Shown here: one piece after another, positions 42,943 to 50,753 of the stretch
Numbering within the stretch: position 1 is the stretch's first letter
How the letters are laid out: every line of letters begins with the position of its first letter
Notes under the pieces: generated by a model
What the model was told of the DNA's origin: nothing
Databases searched by the model: none
Seen by the model: the letters and a program-made list of their open reading frames with translations, nothing else
Made by a program: the position numbers and the translations under genes
From: Verrucomicrobiales bacterium
GTDB taxonomy: Bacteria > Verrucomicrobiota > Verrucomicrobiia > Limisphaerales > F1-12-MAGs170
Assembly (NCBI GenBank): GCA_005777315.1
Contig: SXMN01000071.1
Location: forward strand, 1-50,892
Length of the DNA stretch: 50,892 nucleotides
Direction: 5' to 3'

Positions 42943-43755
42943 ATGGAAATTCCTTACACAGTTCATCCGCGGGAAGACACCGGGCTTTACAATGCCAAAC
43001 TGGGCATCTGGCTCTTTCTGGCCTCGGAAGTGATGCTATTCGGCGCGCTGTTCTCTTCCTACATTCTTCTCCGTGTCGGCGCGGCGCCGGGTGCCTGGCC
43101 TCACGGATTGTTGAACATCCCGATCGGCACGTTGAACACACTCGTTCTCATCACATCCAGTGTGACGGTGGTGATGGCATGGGCCTCGCTCAAGATGAAT
43201 CAACTGAGCCGCTTCAAGATATATCAGTCACTCACAGTTCTGTTCGCCTTGATCTTTGTCTGCATCAAGTCGTTTGAGTACCACGACAAGTTCACCCATT
43301 ACGAAGTGGTCCTGAAGGATGGAAAATCGATGACCGGGCATATCGAGGGAAGCCCGATGTTTTGGAATCTGACCAAGCTGAACGCGAACAAGATCGCTTC
43401 CATCACGTTCACCCCGGATGCAGCGCACGGCGCTCCCGATGCGAAGAGCGAGGGGACTGCCGCTTCAAGTGCCCACGGCGAACCGACGAAGATCGCTACA
43501 AGCGACATCCTGAAACTGGAATGCTTCGGTCCCTTCCACAACACCTACCTTGCAATCTATTTCACCTTGACCGCCCTCCATGCGCTGCATGTCATTGGCG
43601 GCGCAATCGTGATCGCTTACATACTTCTTACCGCTGGACGCTGGTGGAAGAAGAACCCTGAACAACTCACAAACCGCGTCGAAGTCTCAGGCTTGTTCTG
43701 GCACTTCGTTGATCTTGTCTGGATCTTCCTGTTTCCCGTCCTTTACCTCCTGTAA
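42943..43755 (+). CDS. coxC: Cytochrome c oxidase subunit III with internal insert
   Basis: This is a short five-helix subunit III. The N-terminus YNAKLGIWLFLASEVMLFGALF and the late GLFWHFVDLVWIFLFPVLY are canonical. Between the third helix (ends FEYHDK, about 116) and the fourth (FHNTYLAIYFTLTALHALHV, from about 198) there is an insert of roughly 80 residues. It contains EVVLKDGKSMTGHIEG and IATSDILKLE, which read as beta strands, and the middle is Ala/Ser/Gly-rich. Ordinary members lack it. It lies 12 bp after subunit I. The insert should be in the aqueous phase on one side of the membrane; which side is uncertain. Confidence 0.93.
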   Translation: MEIPYTVHPREDTGLYNAKLGIWLFLASEVMLFGALFSSYILLRVGAAPGAWPHGLLNIPIGTLNTLVLITSSVTVVMAWASLKMNQLSRFKIYQSLTVLFALIFVCIKSFEYHDKFTHYEVVLKDGKSMTGHIEGSPMFWNLTKLNANKIASITFTPDAAHGAPDAKSEGTAASSAHGEPTKIATSDILKLECFGPFHNTYLAIYFTLTALHALHVIGGAIVIAYILLTAGRWWKKNPEQLTNRVEVSGLFWHFVDLVWIFLFPVLYLL

Positions 43756-43775
43756 CTCAAACGAAACCAACTGAT

Positions 43776-44102
43776 ATGAGTCAAAATCACGGCCACGGTG
43801 CTCACGATGTCAAAAAAGAGGTCAGGACGTACATCGCCGTCTTTGTCGCGTTGCTTGTAGGGACAGTTCTGACGGTGGGCGCTTACTATGTCAAAATAGA
43901 CAGCGTGGCGCTCACGATTGCGCTGGCCATGTTGATAGCATCGGTCAAGGCGTTCCTCGTGGCGGGTTACTTCATGCACCTGATCTCGGAACGCAAGATG
44001 ATCTACGGTATCCTGGCTGCGACGTTTTTCTTCTTTGTTGGTCTGATGTATCTGACCATCTGGTCAATGAACCCAACGAGCTTGATTCACTGGAAAAATT
44101 GA
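43776..44102 (+). CDS. coxD: Cytochrome c oxidase subunit IV (prokaryotic type)
   Basis: This 108-residue protein has a His-rich N-terminus (MSQNHGHGAHD) and three hydrophobic helices (about 17-39, 45-67, 75-97), with the IASVKAFLVAGYFMHL segment typical of the COX4_pro family. It is a small structural subunit of the oxidase in the inner membrane. It sits 20 bp after subunit III and 12 bp before a small membrane-protein gene, well within the operon. Confidence 0.9.
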   Translation: MSQNHGHGAHDVKKEVRTYIAVFVALLVGTVLTVGAYYVKIDSVALTIALAMLIASVKAFLVAGYFMHLISERKMIYGILAATFFFFVGLMYLTIWSMNPTSLIHWKN

Positions 44103-44114
44103 CTTGTTCCTGCA

Positions 44115-44324
44115 ATGTCTCTCAAAGCCATCCATGTATTGTTCATCGTTGCTTCCACCGTTCTCGCGCTGGGTTTCAGCGGGTGGGGCTTTAACAATTA
44201 CTTTTCATCGGAGGGAGCTGCGGCTGATCTGGCGTATGGGATCGGTTCCGCGTCGGCAGGGATCGGGCTTGTGGTTTATGGTTGTTACTTCCTGAAGAAA
44301 CTCAAGAACATCAGCTACCTTTGA
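44115..44324 (+). CDS. Small two-helix membrane protein in the oxidase cluster (unrecognised)
   Basis: This 69-residue protein starts MSLKAIHVLFIVASTVLALG. It has two hydrophobic segments (about 5-22 and 38-58) and a charged tail KKLKNISYL. I do not recognise the family. Because it lies between subunit IV and subunit II genes, and its stop overlaps a TTG of the next frame (TTGA at 44321-44324), it is probably translated and may be an assembly or accessory subunit. Confidence 0.72.
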   Translation: MSLKAIHVLFIVASTVLALGFSGWGFNNYFSSEGAAADLAYGIGSASAGIGLVVYGCYFLKKLKNISYL

Positions 44325-44599
44325 TTTCGACTCGATACAATTTAATCCACGGATTGGCCTTGCTGACCTTGGTCTTGTCCGCGCCCTCCGCGCATGGCTG
44401 CGCGGTATGCTTTGGACGCTCCGATTCCGCCCTGGCACAAGGGATGAACATGGGGATCCTCTCTTTGTTGGTTGTCGTTTTGTTCATGTGGGCCGGTTTC
44501 ACGGCGTTTTTTGTTCATCTTGCCAGGCGCGCAAACCGCACCGCCTCGGCGCAAGCTCTCTTGCGATCCAATTCTCAAACTCATCCTCCTGAATCATAA
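44321..44599 (+). CDS. Small CAVCFG-motif exported membrane protein in the oxidase cluster
   Basis: The product is about 92 residues from a TTG overlapping the previous stop. It has a signal-like segment (LIHGLALLTLVLSAPSAHG), then CAVCFGRSDSALAQGMNMGI with a CxxC pair, a membrane helix (LLVVVLFMWAGFTAFFVHL) and an Arg/Ser-rich tail. The CxxC after the signal segment would face the periplasm, where it could bind copper or form a disulfide; that is inference. I do not know an established name. An earlier in-frame start (44282) would lie inside the previous gene and is less likely. The next gene begins at its last base. Confidence 0.68.
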   Translation: MISTRYNLIHGLALLTLVLSAPSAHGCAVCFGRSDSALAQGMNMGILSLLVVVLFMWAGFTAFFVHLARRANRTASAQALLRSNSQTHPPES

Positions 44600-45366
44600 T
44601 GAACGTACCTGGACTTCCCTTTCTTGCATCCGAGCACGGAGCTGATGTTGACAAGCTGATGCTGTATGTCCACGTGCTGATGGTGCTCCTCTTTGTGGGG
44701 TGGTTCGCGTTCTTCGTCTTCACGTTGTTCCGGTTCCGGAGCAGCAAGAACCCGAAGGCCAGTTACGCCGGGGTCAAGAGTCATGCTTCCACTTACCTCG
44801 AAGTTGCAGTGGCAGTCTTCGAAGTTGTCCTTCTTGTCGGCTTTGCGGTGCCGCTCTGGGCGAAAATCGCCGACAAATTTCCCGAAGAGAGCACATCCAC
44901 GGTGATCCGGGTCGTGGCGGCACAGTTTAATTGGACTGCGCGCTATCCGGGACCCGACGGGAAGTTCGCTCCCCAAAGCCAGAGCCTGATTACGCAAGAT
45001 AATTTGTTTGGGGTTGATAAGACGAATCCCGCTGCGAAGGATGACTTTGCTGGTCCGCTGAACGAAGTAGTGGTGCCGGTGAACAAGCCAGTGATCGCAC
45101 ACATCATGTCGAAGGACGTGATTCATTCCTTCAAGGTGAATGCCTTTCGTGTAACTCAGGATGCAATCCCTGGACTCAGCATTCCGACGCATTTTACAGC
45201 GACACAGGAGGGCACGTACTTGATCAACTGCGCCCAGTTGTGTGGCAATTCCCATTCCTTCATGAAGGGGTTTGTGCGCGTGGTCAGCCCGCAGAAGTAC
45301 GATGAATGGACTCAGGAGCAGATAAAGAAGTCTGCGGCGGCCCCTGCCGGCGGCGGGTTCGAGTGA
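44599..45366 (+). CDS. coxB: Cytochrome c oxidase subunit II (CuA-containing)
   Basis: Two N-terminal helices (about 19-45, 67-90) precede a cupredoxin-like domain. CuA ligands are visible: His176 (VIHSF), C211, C215, H219 and M222 in CAQLCGNSHSFM. The usual Glu between the two Cys is Gln, which still offers a backbone carbonyl. The electron-entry aromatic region QFNWTARYPG is present. In the second helix region, LEVAVAVFE keeps a Glu that could be the K-channel entrance residue. No C-terminal cytochrome c domain is attached, so it is an aa3 rather than a caa3 subunit. It is the last oxidase subunit gene before a hairpin. Confidence 0.94.
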   Translation: MNVPGLPFLASEHGADVDKLMLYVHVLMVLLFVGWFAFFVFTLFRFRSSKNPKASYAGVKSHASTYLEVAVAVFEVVLLVGFAVPLWAKIADKFPEESTSTVIRVVAAQFNWTARYPGPDGKFAPQSQSLITQDNLFGVDKTNPAAKDDFAGPLNEVVVPVNKPVIAHIMSKDVIHSFKVNAFRVTQDAIPGLSIPTHFTATQEGTYLINCAQLCGNSHSFMKGFVRVVSPQKYDEWTQEQIKKSAAAPAGGGFE

Positions 45367-45398
45367 TCTGTAACTTTGTTTTGAATAGAAGCTGATTG

Positions 45399-45436
45399 TG
45401 GCGGATTGCGCATGAGTTTGATTGCGCAATCCGCCA
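45399..45436. terminator. Strong 14-bp inverted repeat between subunit II and SCO genes
   Basis: TGGCGGATTGCGCA (45399-45412) and TGCGCAATCCGCCA (45423-45436) are perfect arms with a 10-nt loop. No clean T-run follows (TTCAGTTT), so it may act as a weak terminator, a processing barrier or a REP-like element rather than a full stop. Confidence 0.7.
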
Positions 45437-45458
45437 TTCAGTTTATGACGAACCGACA

Positions 45459-46094
45459 ATGAGAGAATCTTCGCGCATTTTGCCATGGATCGTGTGGGGA
45501 GTGCTCGGTTTTGTGGTGGTCGCGATCCTGGTCGCCTTCGTCAAGGAGCGCCGCGCACGATCCCCTGAGAATCTGCCAGTGTTGGGGCGGATCACTGATT
45601 TCAATCTCACCAACCAGCTTGGCCATCGTGTCTGCCTCTCCAACGTTGTAGGACGGGTGATCGTTGCCAACATCATTTTCACCCGCTGCGCTGGTCCTTG
45701 CCCGAAACTGATGCGACAGATGCGGCAAGTGCATGACAGCCTGGCAGCAACCGCGCCCGTGACGTTCGTCACTCTTACGGCTGATCCGTCGTATGACACC
45801 TCCGAGGTTTTACGCAAGTACGGCCTGCGCTATCCTTCAGAAACGGCTCGCTGGATTTATCTGACGGGAGAGAAATCGGAGCTGTACCGGCTGGCGATTG
45901 ATGATTTTAAGTTTACCGTTCTGGACAATCAGGAAAAGCGCCAACCGGATGAGGATCTGTTCATCCACAGCATGAAATTCGTCCTCCTCGACTCACTGGG
46001 CCAGATTCGCGCTTATGTGGATGGAGATGAACCAGAGACTGTTGAGCGGATACTCGGTGTGGTGTCGTCCCTGACTGCGGAGATGAAGCGATGA
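45459..46094 (+). CDS. SCO1/SenC copper chaperone
   Basis: This is a membrane-anchored thioredoxin-fold protein that inserts copper into CuA. It has one N-terminal helix (about 8-28), then C77-AGP-C81 (FTRCAGPCPKL), the SCO CxxxC copper site, and the third ligand His170 (FIHSMKF). The central strand and VDGDEPETVERI end are as in the family. The ATG at 45459 is preferred over an upstream frame that would start inside the hairpin. Its stop overlaps the next gene (ATGA at 46091), so the two are coupled. Confidence 0.93.
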   Translation: MRESSRILPWIVWGVLGFVVVAILVAFVKERRARSPENLPVLGRITDFNLTNQLGHRVCLSNVVGRVIVANIIFTRCAGPCPKLMRQMRQVHDSLAATAPVTFVTLTADPSYDTSEVLRKYGLRYPSETARWIYLTGEKSELYRLAIDDFKFTVLDNQEKRQPDEDLFIHSMKFVLLDSLGQIRAYVDGDEPETVERILGVVSSLTAEMKR

Positions 46095-46549
46095 GTTTTT
46101 CTGATCTGCCACTGATCAATGCGTTTCTGAACACCATGAGCGCGGCGTGCCTCATTGCCGGGTTCCGCTACATCCACAAAGGGAACCGGGTCGCCCATCA
46201 GCGATGCATGACGGGAGCACTGGCGGCCTCCATTCTCTTCCTCATATCCTACCTTACCTACCACGGTCATCGGGCGTACGTACTGCATATTGGGCCAACC
46301 CGGTTTCTCGAGCCCGCATGGTTCCGGCCCTTTTACCTGTCGATTCTGGTGTCGCACACCATTCTTGCGGTGGTGATTGTTCCACTGGTGCTCATGACCT
46401 TCAGCCGGGCGGTCAAAGGACGGCTCGAGTTGCACAAAAAGATTGCCCGTTGGACCTGGCCTCTGTGGATGTACGTGTCAGTCACCGGAGTTTTGATCTA
46501 CGTCCTGCTCTACCAACTTTTCCCTCAAGCCCCGACTTCGATGCGGTAA
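46091..46549 (+). CDS. DUF420 membrane protein (CtaM/YozB-like)
   Basis: This 152-residue protein has four or five helices and conserved polar segments (NAFLNTMSAACLIAGFRYI, SYLTYHGH, FLISYL, HKKIARWTWPLWMYVSVTGV). DUF420 members include YozB/CtaM, needed for maturation of aa3/caa3 oxidases in Firmicutes. The position at the end of this oxidase cluster and the ATGA overlap with the SCO gene support the same role here. Several His residues could bind heme or copper, but this is not shown. Confidence 0.87.
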   Translation: MSFSDLPLINAFLNTMSAACLIAGFRYIHKGNRVAHQRCMTGALAASILFLISYLTYHGHRAYVLHIGPTRFLEPAWFRPFYLSILVSHTILAVVIVPLVLMTFSRAVKGRLELHKKIARWTWPLWMYVSVTGVLIYVLLYQLFPQAPTSMR

Positions 46550-46572
46550 TTGGCGGAGGTTGGAATTGAATT

Positions 46573-47763
46573 TCAACCTGCCACGAGCGGGTGAGCCCGA
46601 TCAGCAAGGGGGAATACCGCCCGCCGTCCGTCGAGTGCCGAACGATAAATTCCCAGTGCCATTTCCACGGCCCAGGCTCCGTTGCGACCGCTGCATAGCG
46701 GTTCCCGGTTCTCGGAGATGGCGGCCAGCCAGTCTCCCACCGGCCCCGCATTGTGTGGCGGCGGAGACTTCATCAGCGCTGGATCGAGCGGCACCCATTC
46801 GTCAGTTCTTCCCCCGGTCGTCCAGCCGGTAGAGCGGAGGAGAAACACATTCGGGGCGATGTCGCAATTGATGCGTGCCGCTCCACGGCTTCCGTGAAGC
46901 TCCATTCCCCAGTGACCGACCGTCTCGCGCAGCGTCGCCGTACTGGTGAATGAGGCGTTCACACCACCACCAAACGTGAAGTGAGCGAAGACTTCATCCC
47001 CAGCCACCAATCCCACGTTATCCTTCACCAGGCGGCCGTCAGTGCGGGTAATGTCCCGTCCATGCCAGAGCACTCTTGCGGAACACCAGAGCGGGTTGTT
47101 GGCGAAGAGCCGCATCAGATCGAACAGATGCGAGCCGAGAACCATCGCATCCTCCCCACCGGCACGGGCATCCTGTTTTCCGAAGGCACGAATCTCCTTC
47201 AGTTCGCCAATCAATCCATCCGCAACGGCTTGTTTCAGTCGAACGACACCTGGCATCATCCGCATCGTGTGCGCGACGCCGATTTTCAACCCGCGAGCCG
47301 AAGCTTCCGCAAGCAACTCATCCGCGTGCGCCGGCGTTGTGGTGAACGGTTTCTCGCAGTACACGTGGGCACCGGCTCGCAAGGCTTTGAGGATGATCGC
47401 GTGATGCTGGTCCGAGTGCCGCATCGCCACGCTGACGAGTTGCGGAAGTTCCCTGTCGATCATCTCCGAGTAATCGGCGTAGGAGCGGAGCGCTCCGATC
47501 CTGGCGGCGGTTCGAGTCCGCCCGGCCGTGTCAGGATCCGCCAATGCCACCAACTCGATTCCTGGCCGGCCGTCGAAAATTCCCTCCAAGCCATGGCCAT
47601 AATCTCCGCGACCGGTGTGGCCAATCACCGCTGCTTTCATTCGTCGCAGCGGCTCGGCGGCGGAGCCGGTCAGAGACAGACTGGCGGCAGCGCCCAAGCC
47701 GATTCGGAGGAATTCCCGGCGCGTGGCGGTTCCCGGGGGAGCAAAGTTGGTCAGGGGATTCAT
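46573..47763 (-). CDS. Tat-exported Gfo/Idh/MocA-family oxidoreductase
   Basis: The start at 47763 gives MNPLTNFAPPGTATRREFLR with a twin-arginine signal (TRREFLRIGLGAAASLSL). A Rossmann nucleotide-binding fold follows (AAVIGHTGRGDYG) with the EKPFTTTPAHADELL motif, then an alpha/beta substrate domain (GSHLFDLMRLFANN). It is probably an NAD-dependent sugar or inositol dehydrogenase, or a glycosidase-like oxidoreductase acting outside the cytoplasm. The frame stays open upstream, but the extra residues are encoded by repeats at 47850-48062, so I reject them. It converges on the DUF420 gene with a 23-bp gap. Confidence 0.9.
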   Translation of the reverse strand: MNPLTNFAPPGTATRREFLRIGLGAAASLSLTGSAAEPLRRMKAAVIGHTGRGDYGHGLEGIFDGRPGIELVALADPDTAGRTRTAARIGALRSYADYSEMIDRELPQLVSVAMRHSDQHHAIILKALRAGAHVYCEKPFTTTPAHADELLAEASARGLKIGVAHTMRMMPGVVRLKQAVADGLIGELKEIRAFGKQDARAGGEDAMVLGSHLFDLMRLFANNPLWCSARVLWHGRDITRTDGRLVKDNVGLVAGDEVFAHFTFGGGVNASFTSTATLRETVGHWGMELHGSRGAARINCDIAPNVFLLRSTGWTTGGRTDEWVPLDPALMKSPPPHNAGPVGDWLAAISENREPLCSGRNGAWAVEMALGIYRSALDGRRAVFPLADRAHPLVAG

Positions 47764-47850
47764 GCGCGGAGCATACCCAGCATGACGCACACAATTCAAT
47801 GGCGTTGAGCGGCTCCGAGTGGAGTTGATGCGCATCGGGGCTCTGAACTT

Positions 47851-47923
47851 GGGAGTGCTGGCGTCTCGCCGGCGAGTTGCTGCGCTGAGGTTACGAACCC
47901 GCCGGCGAGACGCCAGCGCTCCC
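47851..47923. repeat. 24-bp inverted repeat (REP-like)
   Basis: The arms at 47851-47874 and 47900-47923 are complementary over 24 bases with one G-T mismatch, separated by 25 nt. The core is GCGTCTCGCCGGCG with CGCCGGCGAGACGC. Such elements are common between genes in this group of bacteria, and this one is not followed by a T-run. Confidence 0.88.
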
Positions 47924-48010
47924 AGGGCAGGTTCATGGAAATTCTCCCCGGTTCTACAATCGCGGGTTTGGTCCATGAATCGTGTTTGGATGGACGGCCA
48001 TTTGGGCTGC

Positions 48011-48062
48011 GGCGGCATGACGCCGCTTTGGCTGCATTGTCGAGGCGCCAAAGCGTGCCGCC
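48011..48062. repeat. Imperfect inverted repeat (REP-like)
   Basis: GGCGGCA...CGCTTTGGC (48011-48032) pairs with GCCAAAGCGTGCCGCC (48047-48062), with a six-base bulge in the left arm. It lies 88 bp downstream of the first inverted repeat and probably belongs to another repeat family. Confidence 0.7.
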
Positions 48063-48239
48063 AAGGTGCGGCCATGTCCCCGTAATCCAAGGACCTGTTC
48101 GCTCCAATCAACGCTTCGAAGAACATCCTGTACCATCCAGCATATTCTCTCGACGCCAGCGCGCCATCTCTCCTAAAAAGGATTGGCAACAATCCGACCT
48201 GGTTCACGGCAATCACCGTTGAGGAACAACAATTGAGCT

Positions 48240-50273
48240 ATGCGAAATTCCACCCCGCCTGAGTTGGCTGCAAACCTTCTCCTGACGCGCTGCAAGCCTC
48301 CGGCCGTGTTTCTGGCGGCGGCGCTCATGACTGGAGCTCATGCCCATGGCGCGGAACCGGCCGCTGAGTCACCGCCGATTCTCAGCCTGAAGGATCTGGT
48401 GCAAATCCCCATCCCGAAGATTTCCAGCGCCTCCAAATGGGAACAAACTGCCACGGCGGCTCCTTCCTCCGTCACTGTCATCGGAGCGGATGAAATCAAG
48501 CAGTACGGCTATCGTACGCTGGCCGACGTGCTGGCGGCTACGCGCGGCCTCTACATTAGTTACGATCGCAATTACTCCTTTCTTGGCATGCGCGGCTTCA
48601 ATCGTGGCGACTACAACAACCGCCTCCTCGTGCTCGTGGACGGCCACCGCATCAATAATAACATCTCGGACAGCGGTTCCATTGGCACCGAGCTGCTCCT
48701 GGACATCGATCTCATCGATCAGGTGGAAGTCATCCGAGGCCCTGCGGCGACTTTTTATGGCAACAACGCCTTCTTTGGAGTGATCAATGTCACCACCCGT
48801 CGCCCTTCAAAGAAGCCTTCCTCGTTGCCCGGCTTTGGCGCGGAAGTGTCGGCGGAAGCGGCGAGCTACGACACCTACAAGGGCCGCGCCACTTGGGGCC
48901 GGCTGTTTGAGAACGATCTGGAACTGCTCTTCTCCGGCTCGATCCTCGACAGCGATGGACAGGAAAAACTCTATTTTCGCGAGTTTGACTCGCCCGCCAG
49001 CAACAACGGCATTGCCCGGCGCGGGGATGGTGACAGCTATAAGAGCGGTTTCGGCACCATCCGCTGGCGCGACTTCACTCTGCAAGGTGGTTTCATCACG
49101 CGTGAGAAGGGAAATCCGACTGCCCAGTACTTCACCGGGTTTAACGATCCGCGTCATGGGACGACCGACGACCGCGGGTATGCGGACCTTTCATTTGCTC
49201 ACGAGTTCGGTGAAGACATGAAGCTCAGCGCCAAAGTGTATTACGATCGTTACGAATTCAGCCGCGATCAGCCCGGGCCGGACCTGACTTTTCCGCTCAA
49301 CCGCGAGGAACAGACCGGCGAGTGGTGGGGGAGCGAACTCCAGTTTACCTCCACGCTTTGGGAGAATCACAAGGTCATCCTCGGTGGCGAATACCGGGAT
49401 GACTTCAACCAGCAACGACGGAATTTCGATGTCGATCCGTATGCTCTTTACGCCGACACGCAGCGGTCCACCTACAACTACGGACTCTTTGCTCAAGGTG
49501 ACTTCGCCATCCTGCCAAACCTCCACATGAACGCCGGTGTGCGGTACGATCGGTACGGCGACAATGATCCGGCCGGCAACCCTCGCATCGCCTTCATTTT
49601 CAACCCGGCGAAATCATCCACCTTCAAGGCCATTTACGGAACGGCCTTTCGCGCACCGAACTTTTTCGAACGCACTTTCAATCCCGATCTCGTCCCCGAA
49701 ACGATTCGTTCTTTCGAGCTGGCGTATGAACAGCAGATCGGGAAGAACCTCCGTTCATCCGTGTCGCTCTTCCACAATCGCATCGATGATCTGATTTCCT
49801 TGCGAGCCGATCCCGTGACGGGCGCGAGCACTTACCAGAACATTCTCGGCGCGGACGCGCAGGGAGTCGAAGCCGAGATCGAAGGCTTCTGGTCGGGCGG
49901 TGTGCGGACGCGATTGAGCTACAGCTACGCCGACACCGAGGATCGCGAGACGTTCTTGCGCCTGACAGATTCCCCCGCGCACCTGGCCAAGCTCAACCTC
50001 AGCGTTCCCCTCCAGAAGGACAAAATCTTCGCCAACCTCGAGTTTCAATACACGAGCAGCCGGAAGGCGTTGACCGGACCGGAGGCCAGCGGGTTTGGAA
50101 TCATCAACTTCACCCTGTTCAGCCAGAATCTGCTCAAGGGCCTCGACATGTCCGCGAGCGTTTACAACCTGCTGGACCGCGACTACCGCGACCCGGCAAC
50201 CCTGTTCCATTCGCAGGGCCTCCTCGAACGCGACGGCCGCTCCTTCCGTGGGAAAGTGACCTGGCGGTTTTAG
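48240..50273 (+). CDS. TonB-dependent outer-membrane receptor
   Basis: The 677-residue protein has a signal peptide (to about 37) and then a plug domain (SSVTVIGADEIKQYGYRTLADVL, NRLLVLVDGHRINN, IDQVEVIRGPAATFYGNNAFFGVINV). A 22-strand-type barrel follows and ends in a C-terminal aromatic residue (VTWRF). No substrate can be read from the sequence, and no transport partner is adjacent. No cobalamin riboswitch boxes are visible in the 5' region. It is probably for iron complexes or sugar/vitamin import. It is transcribed alone, with a stem-loop 44 bp before the ATG. Confidence 0.93.
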   Translation: MRNSTPPELAANLLLTRCKPPAVFLAAALMTGAHAHGAEPAAESPPILSLKDLVQIPIPKISSASKWEQTATAAPSSVTVIGADEIKQYGYRTLADVLAATRGLYISYDRNYSFLGMRGFNRGDYNNRLLVLVDGHRINNNISDSGSIGTELLLDIDLIDQVEVIRGPAATFYGNNAFFGVINVTTRRPSKKPSSLPGFGAEVSAEAASYDTYKGRATWGRLFENDLELLFSGSILDSDGQEKLYFREFDSPASNNGIARRGDGDSYKSGFGTIRWRDFTLQGGFITREKGNPTAQYFTGFNDPRHGTTDDRGYADLSFAHEFGEDMKLSAKVYYDRYEFSRDQPGPDLTFPLNREEQTGEWWGSELQFTSTLWENHKVILGGEYRDDFNQQRRNFDVDPYALYADTQRSTYNYGLFAQGDFAILPNLHMNAGVRYDRYGDNDPAGNPRIAFIFNPAKSSTFKAIYGTAFRAPNFFERTFNPDLVPETIRSFELAYEQQIGKNLRSSVSLFHNRIDDLISLRADPVTGASTYQNILGADAQGVEAEIEGFWSGGVRTRLSYSYADTEDRETFLRLTDSPAHLAKLNLSVPLQKDKIFANLEFQYTSSRKALTGPEASGFGIINFTLFSQNLLKGLDMSASVYNLLDRDYRDPATLFHSQGLLERDGRSFRGKVTWRF

Positions 50274-50274
50274 T

Positions 50275-50311
50275 TCTTAATCTTAATCTTTCTCTTAATC
50301 CTAATCCTCCC
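50275..50311. repeat. Degenerate CTTAAT/CCTAAT hexamer run before the four-helix gene
   Basis: The 37 bases before the ATG consist almost entirely of TTAATC-like units (TCTTAATCTTAATC..., CTTAATCCTAATCC). The CTCCC at its end lies next to the start codon. It sits between the TonB receptor stop and the four-helix gene. Confidence 0.75.
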
Positions 50312-50716
50312 ATGAAACGCCAGTTCGACCACGAAACTTTGCATGTTTACCAACAATCACTGGCCTTCATCCGCTGGGTAACGCCCGTTCTGGATAAACT
50401 TCCCAAAAGCCTCGCCGTCTGGAGTCAGCTCGACCGAGCCTCAACTTCGGTGCCGCTCAACATTGCGGAGGGCAACGGCAAGTTTACTCCGCCGGACCGA
50501 TGCAAGTATTTCGACATAGCGCGTGGCTCAAGCCTCGAATCCGCCGCCGCCCTGGATGTCCTCGTGGCGAAAGGGCTTCTCACAGAGCCGGAGATCGTGC
50601 CGGGGAAGGAGATTCTATTGGGCGTTGTCTCGATGCTCGTGGGCTTGATCCGGAGCAATTCGCCGAATCGACTTCATGAGGAACCGGTGGAATACAGGGT
50701 TCATGCCGCGCAATGA
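50312..50716 (+). CDS. Four-helix-bundle protein (23S rRNA intervening-sequence type)
   Basis: This 134-residue helical protein carries the family landmarks ETLHVYQQSLAFIRWV, SQLDRASTSVPLNIAEGNGK and YFDIARGSSLESAAALDVL. The family was first found encoded in rRNA intervening sequences, and its members are now known as free-standing genes with unknown function. It is often next to repeats or mobile elements, and here possible group II intron sequence follows 37 bp after the stop. The length is normal. Confidence 0.9.
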   Translation: MKRQFDHETLHVYQQSLAFIRWVTPVLDKLPKSLAVWSQLDRASTSVPLNIAEGNGKFTPPDRCKYFDIARGSSLESAAALDVLVAKGLLTEPEIVPGKEILLGVVSMLVGLIRSNSPNRLHEEPVEYRVHAAQ

Positions 50717-50753
50717 AGTGGGGAATGCGATTATGAGTACGAGAAAGATTAAG

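Larger units (their letters stand above)
47764..48239. other. 476-bp gap with two inverted-repeat elements and a small hairpin
   Basis: There is no gene here. It holds the inverted repeats at 47851-47923 and 48011-48062, and a 6-bp stem with a GCAA tetraloop (GGATTG at 48180-48185, CAATCC at 48190-48195) just before the TonB receptor start. Confidence 0.7.

Noticed and set aside
47764..48216. N-terminal extension of the Gfo/Idh/MocA frame
   Set aside because: The extra residues are encoded by inverted repeats, and the Tat signal defines the start at 47763.
48067..48239. Cobalamin riboswitch before the TonB receptor
   Set aside because: No B12-box-like sequence or the expected long leader is visible.
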